Assembly: GCA_942486035.1 (NCBI GenBank) | Contig: CALNXK010000097.1 | Span: 122,001-186,000, forward strand | Source of the DNA: Porites lobata | Lineage: Eukaryota > Cnidaria > Anthozoa > Scleractinia > Poritidae | Length of the DNA: 64,000 nt | Direction: 5' to 3' | In this document: piece by piece, positions 21,767 through 34,400 of the stretch | Numbering within the stretch: the first letter of the stretch is position 1 | Layout: the number at the start of each line of letters is the position of its first letter | Position numbers and translations under genes: made by a program | The notes under the pieces: generated by a model | What the model was told of the DNA's origin: nothing | The model's input: only the letters and a program-made list of their open reading frames with translations | The model's database searches: none

Positions 21767-22161
21767 CAGGGCACCCAACGAGAGTATAGTTCAAAACCAC
21801 TGAAACATAGTATTGTTTAACGTATTTTACTATTTGAACGGTAGATATCCCCTAAAAAATTTTCGTCTGTTCGGATTTTCTAGCTGAAAGTCTAGTGATC
21901 CGAAAATTATCATAGGGATCGAAACTTACCTTTTCGAAAATTTCAGCCAGAAAAAAGGCTCCCGAAAATCTGCGAAAATTATGAGTGACGTTTTTAGGGT
22001 AAAAATCCGTTTAAAAATGGGCAATTATACCTTTTCTAGATGTTCGAAAACTCTGGGAGAGGCAGGCAAGCAAGAAATTTTACAACAAATGTTCCGAAAA
22101 CTCTAGATCTCGAATCGTCTTCCGAACAGATATTTTCCGAAAATAGACGTTGGGTGCCCTG
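21767..22161. mobile_element. Non-autonomous element with CAGGGCACCCAACG ends
   Basis: Begins CAGGGCACCCAACG and ends with the exact inverse CGTTGGGTGCCCTG. The interior is rich in 'ccgaaaat' words and non-coding. CAGGG termini suggest hAT, but I find no clear flanking duplication. Confidence 0.65.
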
Positions 22162-22321
22162 ATAAGAACGGTTGTGGCAGCGCGATTTCTGTAACAATGC
22201 GAGGCTGTGCCGCGCGGATCTCTAAAGTGGAAAGTCACATCAATCCGATAGGCATTCACACTATACCATACAGCTTTTCGTGCCCACGAAAAACTATCCA
22301 GTATAACGTGAACATAGCTTT

Positions 22322-22490
22322 AATAAATTAGCAATTAATGAATGAGGCTGAGTAGGATATGAAGAATTAACTGAGCAGATCGAGGAGGGTGTTATCCACC
22401 CCGGCTTTCGGCCTCTGTGGATAACATCCTCCAAGATCTGCTTAATTCTTCATATCCTACGAAAGCCGAATTCATTAATTGCTTTATTAT
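22322..22490. mobile_element. Hairpin MITE (about 170 bp)
   Basis: Arms AATTAGCAATTAATGAAT...GTAGGATATGAAGAATTAA and TTAATTCTTCATATCCTAC...ATTCATTAATTGC are inverted around GGGTGTTATCCACCCCGG / CCTCTGTGGATAACATCC. It adjoins the next element. Confidence 0.7.
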
Positions 22491-22931
22491 TCATTCAAAA
22501 ATACTTTCTAGTTTAAAAACACAGCTAAAACATGCTTACCTGCATCAATGTTAAGTTTATCTTCGATAGTGTACGTTTAGGTTTGTCCAACTCCGCTAAT
22601 ATTCTCCAAATAGCAGACGTCACCCTCCGAGTTGTCTTCTTGCTGTTTTTGCTATGTTATTAGCCATTATATCGCCTAGTTGCTGTAGTTCTTACTCTTG
22701 AAACGAGTGAAGTGTCCGCCATTTTAGTTTTCACAACGAAAACAACTCAACCTCGTCGCCAGGTCTTCTCCGTTAACGGTGTATTAATCTGTAGAAGGCT
22801 GCATTTTTGACGTCATTTCCTCGTTAAACACAAAATTCTTCCAAATTTTGTCATCAGTAACTGGTTATGGTGAATTATGCATGTGCTTTTAGCCAATCAG
22901 AATTGGGGATATATTTTGAATGGATAATAAT
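22484..22931. mobile_element. MITE with TTATTATTCATTCAAAA ends
   Basis: The left end TTATTATTCATTCAAAAATA and right end TATTTTGAATGGATAATAA are inverted. About 110 bp of its right end (from CAAATTTTGTCATCAGTAACTGG) recurs at 39,995-40,100 in the intron of GTPase gene 2, showing that it is dispersed. Confidence 0.65.
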
Positions 22932-23877
22932 ATTCCTTAGAGCATTTTTGTTGAGATTCTTTGGAGACAAGATGTACCTGATTCTATTCATTGAGCAACT
23001 CTAGCCGCAAAAAAGGAAAAAATCGATCAATCAGTCAATAATACTGTTCATGAAGATACCAATCTGATGAGGATGTTGAGAAAGATGACAAAAAAAATTA
23101 ATAGGGTTTTTTGTGCAACTTGTGTATGTAATAAACTGCAAGGAAGGTTGTAGAAAAATTTCCTAAACTGAGCACCTTAATAATATTAAGCAGTTTTCTC
23201 CCACTTCAACCAATATATGTTGTCAGAAAGGAGTGATTTTGACAACTTAAATTATCTGCCATCATTTTCTATCAAGCGTTTTATCTTTATACTTTATACT
23301 AGTTTTGATAAGTGAATAAACAACAAGGACACAATTATTTATAAAATAAAAAATAATTCTATAGATAAAATCTTTTAATTCTGGAAGAATGAATTCGATA
23401 AACCTTGCTATTTATAAAAATGTATTAATTGCTGTAATGGTCTATGGTTGTTTCTTAATTTAATTGGTGTCCTTCTTGTAGGTTTTATATTTTGCAACAA
23501 ATTATCATTCAAATATTAGTCCTTGTTGAAGCTCGCTTTGCTTGCTTTTTCTTGCTCACTCGCTTCGCTCACTGAGAACCCGCAGATGCGAGGTCAACTT
23601 GTAGCAAGTCTATGAACAGTCTAGTGAAAAGGTGTGGTAATTATCTTTTTCGAGTTTTATGAATTGGATATTTTTCATGCAATATTTTAAATTAATTATT
23701 AGCAAAAGTTTCTCCCACCACAAGAAAACCCAGTTAACGCTACCATTGGTACACTAATTAACCCTTTAAACCCAAATACCCACATAAAAGTTCTCCAGAT
23801 TGATCTCCATACATTTCCTTATAACGTATAAGTTGAAAGGATTTTCTAAAAGATCAAAGCATTATCCTGGCCATAGG

Positions 23878-24169
23878 TAGCCTGAGAAAACAGACGACAT
23901 TTTGCAACACCACTGGTGGTTTCCCCGTGAAATAACGTCTGAGAAACGAGTGTAGAAATTCCATACTGATGATGCGTCACTACCCAGATCTGGGTAGTGC
24001 TTCTGATTGGTCGTGCTGCGAGGGAAATCTGCTTCAAGCAATCAGAAGTGCTACCCAGATCTGGGTAGTGATGCTTCATCAGTATGGAATTCCGCACTCA
24101 TTCCTCAGACGTTATTTCGTGGGAAAACCACCGGTGGTGTCACAAAATGTCGTCTGTTTTCTCAAGTTA
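23878..24169. mobile_element. TAGCCTG-ended MITE, copy D (292 bp, perfect 9-bp TSD)
   Basis: TAGCCTGAGAAAACAGACGAC pairs with GTCGTCTGTTTTCTCAAGTTA, and long inner arms pair as well (GAAATTCCATACTGATGATGC, CTACCCAGATCTGGGTAG on both arms). Both sides are flanked by GGCCATAGG. It shares the ATTCCATACTGATGA segment with copy A, showing one family. Confidence 0.9.
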
Positions 24170-24249
24170 GGCCATAGGTTATCATTTGACTAATTCAAAA
24201 TACCCTGGCTTGACCATAACATCTTAATCAACACTGCGTTTTACTAGCA

Positions 24250-27200
24250 TCAAGAACAACATCCACTCCTCGGATGAGGAGAATCAAGACTCACAGTAGA
24301 AGTTGAAGAAAGTTTATACTGGCCTTGTCCAACCAGCATCTGTGCAACACTGTCGAACATATCTTGAATTCCTTCCCCTGTCTTGGCTGATGTAAGAACA
24401 CTTAGGTGGCACTCATTTGCAGTTCTAAATAATTCAATGGTTTCTTTGGATATCTCGCATTCCAGGTCTTTTTTGTTTCCAACAAGAATTTTCATGGCTT
24501 CAGGAGAATACTCGTTGAGATCACGAAGCCAGTGTGCTAAATAGTGTAATGATGAAGGGTCATCCATGCTGTAAACAAAGATAGCAGCATGTGACCCACG
24601 GTAGTAGTTATTTGTAATTGTGCGAAATCTTTCCACTCCTGCTGTGTCCCAGACACCAAGCTACAAAAAGAAAAAAAACGTTATAACCTAGCCAGGTCAA
24701 GCATTAATGCCAAGAGATTGTATCAATGATAATATTGATTATTTGACAAAAAAAATCTGTTAGTCCTAATTCCCCTACCTAGTGTAAAGTTCAAATCTGC
24801 ATTCCTACATGCCTTATGAGCAGTGAATTTTTCCCTACAACTTATCAGTATTTGGTCAGATTAAAGAATCTTTAACTGGATAAAAGTCATAAAACCATTA
24901 TGAAGACATTTGTGTCAAAATTTAGGAAACCCAGCTCCCAGAAATCTCATTACTACGTGAATGAATTCACTGCTAATCATGCATGCAAGAATGCAGAGAT
25001 GAATCTGAGATCTACAACTACTACAGCTAACAGATTAATTCTCAGATAATCAATAGGCCATTTTACAGTTGTGGGCTTAGTGTCCTAGCCTTTGCGTGAA
25101 TGTGAGGTTGAGTTTGACCTTGTTTTGATACAAACCTCCTTCCTTTTCTTTAAAAGTAAATTGTGCTTAAAAAATACAAGTTAGCATAACAACCACATGA
25201 TTTACATAAAATTAAATATAAAGCAGGAAGGCCTAGGGTTGTATCAAAACAAGGTCAATTCCAGCCTCATTTCCACCTGTAACTGTAAAATAGGCTATTC
25301 ATTCATGGAATCTTAGTGGGTATGCTTAACTTGGCTTGACTGAAAAAGCCTGAAATACAGGAATGCAATGCTAAGAACCACAACAGAACCACATCTGGAT
25401 GTACAGTTTATGATTCACATTCACCTCTCTCCCCCTCCCCCACTGACTCAATTGCATATCTCAAGCTCACAGACATTGTGACATGATATTACTGATTTTC
25501 ATTCAGAGAAAAACTAGAAGGAAGCCAGAGATTACAATTCAGTTCTCGTTCACTCCCACGGTCAAATCACGGGTACACTACATTATATAGCTCTACTTTT
25601 AGAATATTATTGATCAGAACCTTTTATGGTGGGGTCATTCATAGTAATAAACCTTTTCACCAAACAGTCACGTGGTTTCTATATGCATTACTGATCACGT
25701 GTGAGGACCAAAAAGGCTGGATAATGGCCATGCAAGTTCTTTTTTTGGACCAATTTGAAGTTGTGTTCCTTATGAAAAATAAAAAAGGAAAAGATTGAGG
25801 CCAATATTCAGCCATCTTAGGCGGACAAATTTGTTCAAAAAACTATTTTATTATATGCCCCCTCCAGTAGTCACTCAGGATACTGGATTCACTTGAACAT
25901 CATCCAGTTATAATTTCCTGTATAAACTGGTTCTATCATAGCGAAATTTGTTGTATCATGCTGCCTGTATTCTAATCTTCGAAGGTATTTTCGTTTTTTC
26001 TGTTCTGTCAATTATTTGACTGAAGGTGGGTTTAATGCAAATCACAACGTAACGTGCTCGCACAGCTTGGCTGAGAATGACTCCAGACTGCTCAAGAATT
26101 GCAAAGGAAATCGCGATGGTAAGTGGATTTTTTGTTGAAGGAAGGAGGCAGACATTGCTTTATTCTTGGAAGTGACAAGAATAACACAGATCAGAAAAAT
26201 CTGCAAAGCAGACTTAAATAGCAGAGTATTGCCTGAAACAGGATGATCACAAAGCAATGAAACTTGAAACACGAAACAAACAAAACGAATGGAAATCCAC
26301 CAATCACGAATCACAAACCAGGACCTTTTGAACTCATGCAAGTAAACATGTGTTTCCTAAGAGGTCTTCTAAGATGACTGACGGAACCGAAAAAACCAAA
26401 ATTCCTTTGAATTTTCCAAAATGCACAGCGCGATACGATGAATTTTGCTGTAACTTGTGCTTAAGGCAGTATTCACACTTGGTGCCCTAGCAAGGTGTCC
26501 GAGTATGGTACTTGCTGGGCACCAATATGGACACACCTTTTTTTCAAGTACCCATGCTAGAATTCAGGCATGGTGGAGGTGACCTGTACAAAAAGGCTCA
26601 AAAGTGGGCACCGCGTTCCTGTGAGCAAACTGTTTTTGTTAGTTCTGGAATTGTCCATTGCTTTGTACGTGCTGCTAAGTTCATGATTCAAAATAGTGTC
26701 TGACAGGGCAAAATAAAGTAAGTGTGCACGCAGTTACATGTTGGATACTCAAGGTGTGAACACAACACCATTTTATGCTGATACTGTACCCAGGCACTAG
26801 TTTCCAGTGGACAACCAATAAGTGGATCAAACCCTATATACCTTACGATAGGAAATTAATGCTCCACGGAATTAGGGTATTAGAAATTAACGCGACTTAA
26901 ATTAACACAAATTTAGTAAAAAATGAATTTCGAATAAAGGAAATTAACGCAAAAGAGAGGGTACCGGGGGGTAACATTTCAAAATGAAGGAAATTAACGC
27001 TATGATTACAAAGAAACAAAACCTGTTGAGACAACAGGAACAAAGTTAACCGTATAATCCGAAACGGAAACTTTGTTTGTGGTTCTTAACTTAAACATTA
27101 AGTGAACAAATCTGGCCACTTCAAGTTCTTCACAGTTTAACTGCTGCTGGCAGATCTCCACCCTGACATAATACTCCTCTTTCTTAGGTGTCAAGAACAT

Positions 27201-28124
27201 CAGAGGTGTATATTGAGAATTTGGGGTAAAAGCATGGAAATTAAGGTCGCGGAAATAAATGCTACACTAAAATGACACCATGGAAATTAACATTTACAGA
27301 TCTTAATGTGACTAAAATTAATGCAAATTTTTGAAATTCGCAATAATCTCATGAAGCGTTAATTTCTTATAATAAGGTATACATTTCAGGCATTGGTTTC
27401 TTGATCAGACTCTACAATAGAGAGAGATAAAAGATTCTTTCTCTCTTGTAATGTAGCAGTGGGAATAGAAAGTAATGCTAGAAGGGTGCAGACCCTATTA
27501 TGTAATCATTCAAATGGAACGTCTTTAGCAATATGTTAATTAATTGCTTTAGTTTTTGTCTTTTTCATTATTACTTCAATCGTCATTACTTGACATTGTT
27601 GGATCTAATAGACGGCTTTCGCTGTGGAGCGTGGGAAAGGATTGGAAAAAAAGTGTTAATTTAACGTCCTAATTCATGAAATGTGAGAAACTACGTAATA
27701 CGCTCCTTCGACTCAGGACCCCATAGGGTAATTGCTCGCTAGCAATTAGCTATGTTCGCTTTTGTTGATGGTATATTCTTTATATCATCCAGCGTCGAAA
27801 ATAAAATATTATACAAAAAAGAATATATTTACATTGCTAAGACATCACATGTTCCTGATGCAACTAAAAAAAAGATAAGCTTATAAGCTTATTTTAATAA
27901 TTATTGAATTGCAGTTCATTTCAAACAGAAACTTCACTTACAGTAACCTGTTGATCGCCAACCTTGATGTACATAGAAAAGCTGTCAATTCCCACAGTGT
28001 TTTTCCTGTGTTGGAGAAACGAGTTTTCTTTTGCACGGTAAAATATCGAGGTCTTTCCTACCCCAGCTTCCCCAAGTAAAATGACTTTGAAGAGCGGACC
28101 TTTTTCTACGCTGAGCGCCGCCAT
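24250..28124 (-). CDS. Rab-like small GTPase 1, atypical switch II (DTAGVE)
   Basis: Two exons: 27942-28124 (61 codons, start ATGG in AACATGG context, donor GTAAGTG) and 24250-24660 (acceptor TTTTTGTAG). They join in phase 0 to 197 residues. Motifs: P-loop GEAGVGKTS at 18-26, WDTAGVERF at 65-73, guanine-specificity GNKKD at 122-126, SAK at 152-154. The C-terminus GCCS is a Rab-type di-cysteine end for geranylgeranylation. Rab GTPases recruit effectors in vesicle traffic. Oddity: the catalytic Gln of DTAGQE is Val, and the Ras G12 position is Ala, so intrinsic hydrolysis is expected to be weak. It starts head to head with GTPase gene 2, 351 bp apart. The 3.3-kb intron holds two MITEs. I cannot place it in a named Rab subfamily. 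Confidence 0.85.
25066..25296. mobile_element. MITE with AGGCCATTTTACAGTT ends
   Basis: Left GGCCATTTTACAGTTGTGGGC and right GTAACTGTAAAATAGGC are inverted. The arms also share GACCTTGTTTTGATACAA on the left and its inverse on the right, about 65 bp each. Non-coding, inside the intron of GTPase gene 1. Confidence 0.7.
26838..27380. mobile_element. Non-autonomous DNA element with ATACCTTA ends
   Basis: ATACCTTACGATAGGAAATTAATGCT on the left and its inverse AGCGTTAATTTCTTATAATAAGGTAT on the right. 'GGAAATTAACGC'-type words recur internally. No intact ORF. Located in the intron of GTPase gene 1. Confidence 0.7.
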
Positions 28125-28475
28125 GTTATTTTTCCAAGCGGAAGCCGGAAGCTGCCTGTCTCTCAGCGAAATGTTATGGGAGAGGTAGGGGGACTTTTTA
28201 TTCCTGTTTTTGATGGTCATAAACGAAAAACATATACACAAGAAAAAAACAAAAATTCGTCGTGAAAACCATTTGCTCCATAGAATTCCTAACCAGAAAC
28301 AAAACAAAAAAGCAGTTCACTCATTCTCTTTTAGAAAAAGTTGAAAAAAGATTCATCACACTACCCCCTCCCTGACGGTAAGGACTCGGTCAGTTAGAGC
28401 TTCCCAGGTCGCACAGTCGAAAAGAGAGGTGCGCGCATTCCAACGAGTTGTTCGGGTTTCTACGATTCAAAGGAA
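28125..28475. promoter_or_regulatory. Shared divergent promoter region of GTPase genes 1 and 2
   Basis: Only 351 bp separate the two ATG codons, which point away from each other, so both 5' UTRs and promoters must lie here unless further upstream exons exist. I see no clear TATA box. The GTPase 1 side is A/T-rich and the GTPase 2 side is richer in GC, with ACTCGGTCAGTTAGAG-like sequence around 28,384-28,400. Confidence 0.6.
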
Positions 28476-31400
28476 ATGTCGGGATCGGAAGAGAAGCTTC
28501 CGCTCTATAAGATTGTTTTAGCTGGAGATGTTGGTGTAGGAAAGACTTCTATATTTCAGAGATATGACACAAACAAGTTTTTCGACCACAAGGACTTTAC
28601 ATTCGGCCTGGACAAGCTAAACAAAAATGTCGAGGTCGATGGACAGAAATGCAAGGTGTGTTTTATAATAAGCAGCATTTTTGATAAGCTTGATAATCAG
28701 TTAAATTTAAAAGCCAATAACGCTCTTCTTACAGCTCATTACCTGGAAAGTAGAACTGAATACAAATCGTGATTTTGAAATTTGGATCGAACACACATAG
28801 TCATTGTCATTTTGGGTGTCTAGAAAACTCAGACCTAGAAAACACAGACCACAGACCTCAGACCTAGAAAACCCAGACCTCGAAAACACAGACCTAGAAA
28901 ACCCAGACCTCGAAAACACAGACCTAGAAAACCCAGACCTCGAAAACACAGACCTAGAAAACCCAGACCTCGAAAACACAGACCTAGAAAACACAGACCT
29001 CGAAAACACAGACCTAGAAAACCCAGACCTCGCAATTTAAAACGAGTCTTAAGACCTATACATTTGATGAAAACAGTTTACGCATGGCGCTTATTTTCCC
29101 TATAGTTAATTGTCGTTTATCTATTAAGCTATTGCTGGACTGGGCAACAAGAACAGGCAACAGTCAAACGCAGGCTTCCTTTGTTGGTCTAGGATCTATG
29201 ATTGCATGATGGAATGCCTCAGTCTTTTGTATTTTTTATCTTTTCCCTTAAGTATTCTTTGTTTTGGAATATAATTAAAAATGTAAAGCGAAATAAAATA
29301 TATGGACTGAGTAGTTTTAGTAGTGTGAAGGAGATTATTCGGAAGGCCCTGCAATTTTCGTGAATACATCACACATCATCTTTATTAGCGACTAAACAGC
29401 TGACTAAAAATCACAATTACTTGGTACAACCGGAGCGGCAAATTGTAAAACATCAGTAAATGAACAGCAACAACGACAACATTGAAAACCACGAAATTGC
29501 AGTCTGTCAGCACTTAAACGGCCGCTTTGCCCATTCTTCAGTGCTGTTTCCATTAAGTTATTTGTTACTTTTGCGTTACTACATTACTGGAAAAACCATG
29601 TTCATAGAAGTAAAGCTGTTGTTCTTTTACTAGTCGTTATAAACAGGAACTGGACTACATCGAAAATATCGCGTCCCAATCCAATGTTAAATAACGACAG
29701 ATCGCAGGACATTTAAATAATTAGTAAGACAGCGGACGGCTGCATATTCCAGAGAATTAGGCGGCATTAATTTGCTTCTACTTGAGATCCTGAAAACTTT
29801 TCATTTAGAACATTCCCATGCAGTCCTTGTAGAGATTGAAATTGTACATAACAGATAACGAAACTGTATCAAAAAACAAAAAAAATATATGTTAAAATAT
29901 ATGAAATATATAATGATTAACGAAATATAACGAAACTTATCCTTCCATTCAAGTTTTTGTTTCCAATAAACCAAGAAACCATCTGTTATAACCGAGTATA
30001 CTTGCTCTCAACAGAACTCTTCCGTAGTATATCGTGGATGAAGATTTCATGGTTAAATTGCTTTCTTGGTACATCTTTAAGTGGTTGCTTTAAATCAGTA
30101 ATTTATGTTTTGTTAGCACTAATTGAGCTTTGTACTAGTGATATCCGGTGACTTACAACGTTCTTCTTGTGGTCATAAATATAGCAGAGACAGAAATCCT
30201 TACTACAGTCTCAGACAAAAATAGTTGTTCATGGCGGTTCGGTCACCACATCTTGTACACCAACATTGAGGGGACAAGGAGACCCCAAAGTGTCCCAACC
30301 ATTTTGACTGAGACTGTAGCTCTTACAGACTTACAGCAAACACATTAGCACTTTCCTACTTCAGTTTTTGTAGACATCAGTTTGGCTTCTGTCATGCTTT
30401 TTCTTTTAAAGTTAACGACTTCAGGCGCGGATCTAGGATAAATGCTGACCCATTTCCTAAACAAGCGCCAAAAGCGCAAGCTTCCGAGGGGGGCTCGGGA
30501 AACATGCTCCCCTGGAATTTGTTTGGATTTTAACTGGTATCAGAAGTTTATATGCCTCTGCTGGTATACAGTAATAATGAAATCTAAGAAATGTTACCAA
30601 TTAACTAATTTCCGCAAGTGCAAACCATCTTTCTTCAAATCAAGTCGAAGTAGCGCCGGAAGTAGCGCTTTCCGCTTCTAAGTGTATTTCCCTTATCAGG
30701 AGGTCAAAGTGCGACCTTTGAAGACGGAGTTGACCTCAGGGGTATTTGCAGTAATGAGGGATCGTAATATGGAAATCTGCTCTTAACACAAGTGCCATTT
30801 ACGCAGTAGTACTTTGTCGTGTACTTTGTCGATGGCAGTTTGCGGCCTGGCTCCTTGGGATCTGGATACGACCACTTCTCCTCATGTGACAGTACCACAT
30901 CGTAAGGTATGATCTTTTTTCCGTCTCGGAAATTCAATATGGCACTGTCTACACTCCTTTGCTTTAGGGTTATCCTCTAAAAAGCAGAGAACTAGAGGCT
31001 TGTTGTTGTGGTGTATCTCAGTATATGGCCGCTGGTTTGTGTCGTCTGTGGACTTGGCGCGACTTGGTCTCCAGGGATTTCTGTGACTGCCACCTTTCTT
31101 GCCTTGGGCATCCTTTGATGGTTCGATGAGTGCACTCTTAGAAGGAGCCTTACGCCTCGATGTTTTTCGAAGGAAATCTAAATGTTCCTTAATCATACCT
31201 GTTTTCTCGGCAACGCTTAAGCTGTGTTTGCAGAGTTTATTGAACTTGTAACAAGAGCAAGCACAAGTTACATGATTGTAAACTGGAGCTTTGTCAAGTC
31301 GACTTTACTTTTGTCGGTTTTTTCCATGGCTTCCTTTTGGCGCGTTAATTTGTTATTGATGCTTTCGGATTGGTTGGTGTAGCTTTTCAAAGGCGTACCT

Positions 31401-34400
31401 GATGTGTCAAGAGGCATACCAGCCTTGAGTCTTGCTGTAGCTATCATATTATTTTTCATCATTTTCTTACGAGCCTTGATATAGTTCCAAAACTCAGGAG
31501 CTTTCCCCAGTTAGCTTCTCTTCTTCTTTGTCCAGTGATTCTTTTGCTTCCGTCAAGCGGTTCTTCAAATCTTTTTTGTCTTTCGCATCTAGGATACCGT
31601 CTGAGTCGTCACCCTTTCCAAAGACCACTTCAAGAAAGAACTTTTGGTTTTGTTTTTTGTGGATCCCCAGCTTGTGAAGCTTGTCCTTACAGTTTTGGTA
31701 AAAATGTCGGAAACATCTTAACCCAGTTGCGTGGCGCATAACCTCTCTTAAGGCTGAGTACAGTGTTTCTTCTCCGTCTGTAATGAATCCCTTTCCCTTA
31801 TCAGCAAGACTTGGTGTGTTAGAAGCTACAGCGTGGACAATCTTGCTGTAAACACTCTTTTGCTTGCTGTAGTGGATTGCTGTTGGTCCTACAAAAGCTG
31901 GGGCTTTGCCTGTTCTCTTGGATATCAAGAACAAGTGCTTGTACGTGAACGGCGTAACCTCAAATTTTCCAAAGTTAAAGGTGGGGTCGACGCTCATAGG
32001 GTGACTTAGTATCTCGGAAGTGCAGAATCTCGATAGGTCCGCTATCATATGTGGTTTGGCAAGTACCCACAGATCCTCTGGAAAATCATGGTGCTCAAGC
32101 ACGATTGGGTCTTCACGATGTTTTGCATATTGCAAGAGCTCGTCGACTTGATCTACTTTTTTCATCTTGTTTTTCAGGTCGTAAAGCTGTTGTTTTGACC
32201 TCGGCAACTCTCCGGGTTCACGAGCCCCTAGGATACCACCTGCAGAGGCTGAAACTTTCTTCAACGTCACAGATGCCGAACTTGCAGCAAGTTCACCCTT
32301 GATCGCCTCCATAGTACTCTTTCGGGTAGGGTAGAATGGCCTTTTACCACTTTTACTGTTGCCATGGGCAGGAACCTCAAAATCAACCTCTTCGCAATCT
32401 TTATCTGTTAGTGTATATTGAAGCAAACACGCAGAATTAACAACTTCCTCGTCCCGGTCAAAAAGAAGAAATATCGAACGACAGAGACCAGCTTTGTTCT
32501 TCGTCGAATGGACATATATGTGATATTCGTTATCACTGGCTAATTCTACCTTCTTCTTCTCCAATACTTGTACTTGGTCATTTCTATCTACTTCCACTGT
32601 CCAGGTAGCGATTCGCAATGTCTCCGAATAAACTCCATTCATATCGCTCTTGACATCTTGCCAACATTTATATTTACTGACATCTACAAGAAAGGACAGG
32701 TTCCTTCGCACTCGAAGAGGAGTTTTCCTACATTTTTTTCTCCTTGTTCCATGAGCAGTCTTTTAGCCGCCTCCCTTACTGTATAGCGTTCCTTCTTACC
32801 AGTCTCAAGGATTGGCAGATCTTTGTCATGGCCGTATAGCATGGAACTGGAGGGTTTTGTTGATTTTGTGCTTCGTACAGTAGGAGGTGTAACCTCTGGA
32901 TCTGCAAACACAAAAGGAAAGTAGTAAGGCTGGAACAAAATGTATTCCTACAATCATACTGGAGATTACATAAACAAGTCCCAAAGCCAAAAGCCATAAT
33001 AAACGGTCTTGTGTATGTGCTAAGAAATTAGACAAACCTGTATGCTCGGGGGCATGTGACGGTACCGCTGCCTCCTGATAAATCCGTTCATCTTCACTAC
33101 CAGAATCAGAGATAAGAACTTCCAATTGCTTCGTGGTCTTGTCATCCTCCTTTGTGTATAAAAAATTATAATAACAGTTACATTAAATTAATTAAATTAA
33201 AAAGGGAACCTTGCAGTCCATCTGCAAATATTGCGGTAATAACATTGTGTGCGCTTCCATGCAAATGGTGTCAGCTGATTCACGACAAAATAACGATCCT
33301 CACGTTATTGCAGCTTTGAGGCACATAACGGGTACAAGGTCCTGTTACAAGATGTATGCATGCTAGCCTAAACAGTGGCATTCTCCATAGTGTCAAATGT
33401 AGCAGTGGAAATTATTAGAAAAAAGTTCCCCTATATAGCACAAAATTGTCACCTTGCGTTTACGTCACGAGCCCTAAGCCGACGTTTAATTCTAGCTTAG
33501 ACTGGTTTCCTCATATGGAACAATGTGGCCTTGGAATAACACAGAACGCTGCTTGCAATCATAACTTTGCAACGTTTATTATTGTACAAAGGTCCATTCA
33601 GATAAATGAACATTCGAACATTGATTAAGATTAACATGCATTGAGACATACCTTGTCTGAAAAATGTGATGACTTTTTGCAAAACAATTGCAACTTCCCC
33701 ATCTGAACCTTGACGACCTGAGGATGCAGCAGGTAAGTCACTCGAATGTGTTTGTAGAACGAACATTAAGACGTTTATCTTAAACACAGAACTCCCCACA
33801 ACTTTAGAATTATTTGTAATCTGTTCTTGTTCTCTACTATTAAATAGGCTTGGGAGAAACGAACCTGCGGTTTGTTCTTGGAATGAGGGGGACTGCTCAT
33901 CCCCACTACCATCACTTAAAATGACCATTGGGATAGACGAAACTCTTTTTTCTTCTCTCTGTAAATATACAAAAAGCCTTAAATAAAATTAAGCTACTGG
34001 AGTTACCGAATTGACGAATTAATTGTCAAAAAGTAAACGACCACATGTCCACAAGGGAGATTCAAAAAATGGTACCCAATTTTAACTTTTAGAAAAAACA
34101 GGATACCAACCTTAGAAATATAAGAATTAAGCGGCGATCTTGAGTGCGTTGCACGTCCTCTTCTCGAATCTGTGCAACGTAAATACATAGGAAATTACTC
34201 AAAGACAAATTAACAACGATGGGTTTCTGTTGTTCAACAGAACCTAGGTTTGAGTTAACAATTAGGTAGCGAACCTGTAAACAAAGAAAACGAGGTGCTA
34301 CAAACCTCTGGGCTGTAATTGCATTGGAAGAGGTGTTGATGCACTTGGATAGAAATGCTTCTCGCTTTCACAAGAAAAATCCGACAAAAATTTTTCTTGG

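Noticed and set aside
28833..29033. Regular spaced repeat that could be mistaken for a CRISPR array
   Set aside because: No unique spacers: the repeat is contiguous, and the setting is an animal intron.
28804..29040. Long ORFs with regular protein repeats on both strands (also at 38,483-38,726)
   Set aside because: They are translations of a 15/30-bp minisatellite whose period is a multiple of three; they lie inside transposon TIRs and have no start context or homologous host protein.
30424..30440. Solitary GCGCGGATCTAGGAT as a second hAT-like MITE
   Set aside because: No opposite end found nearby.
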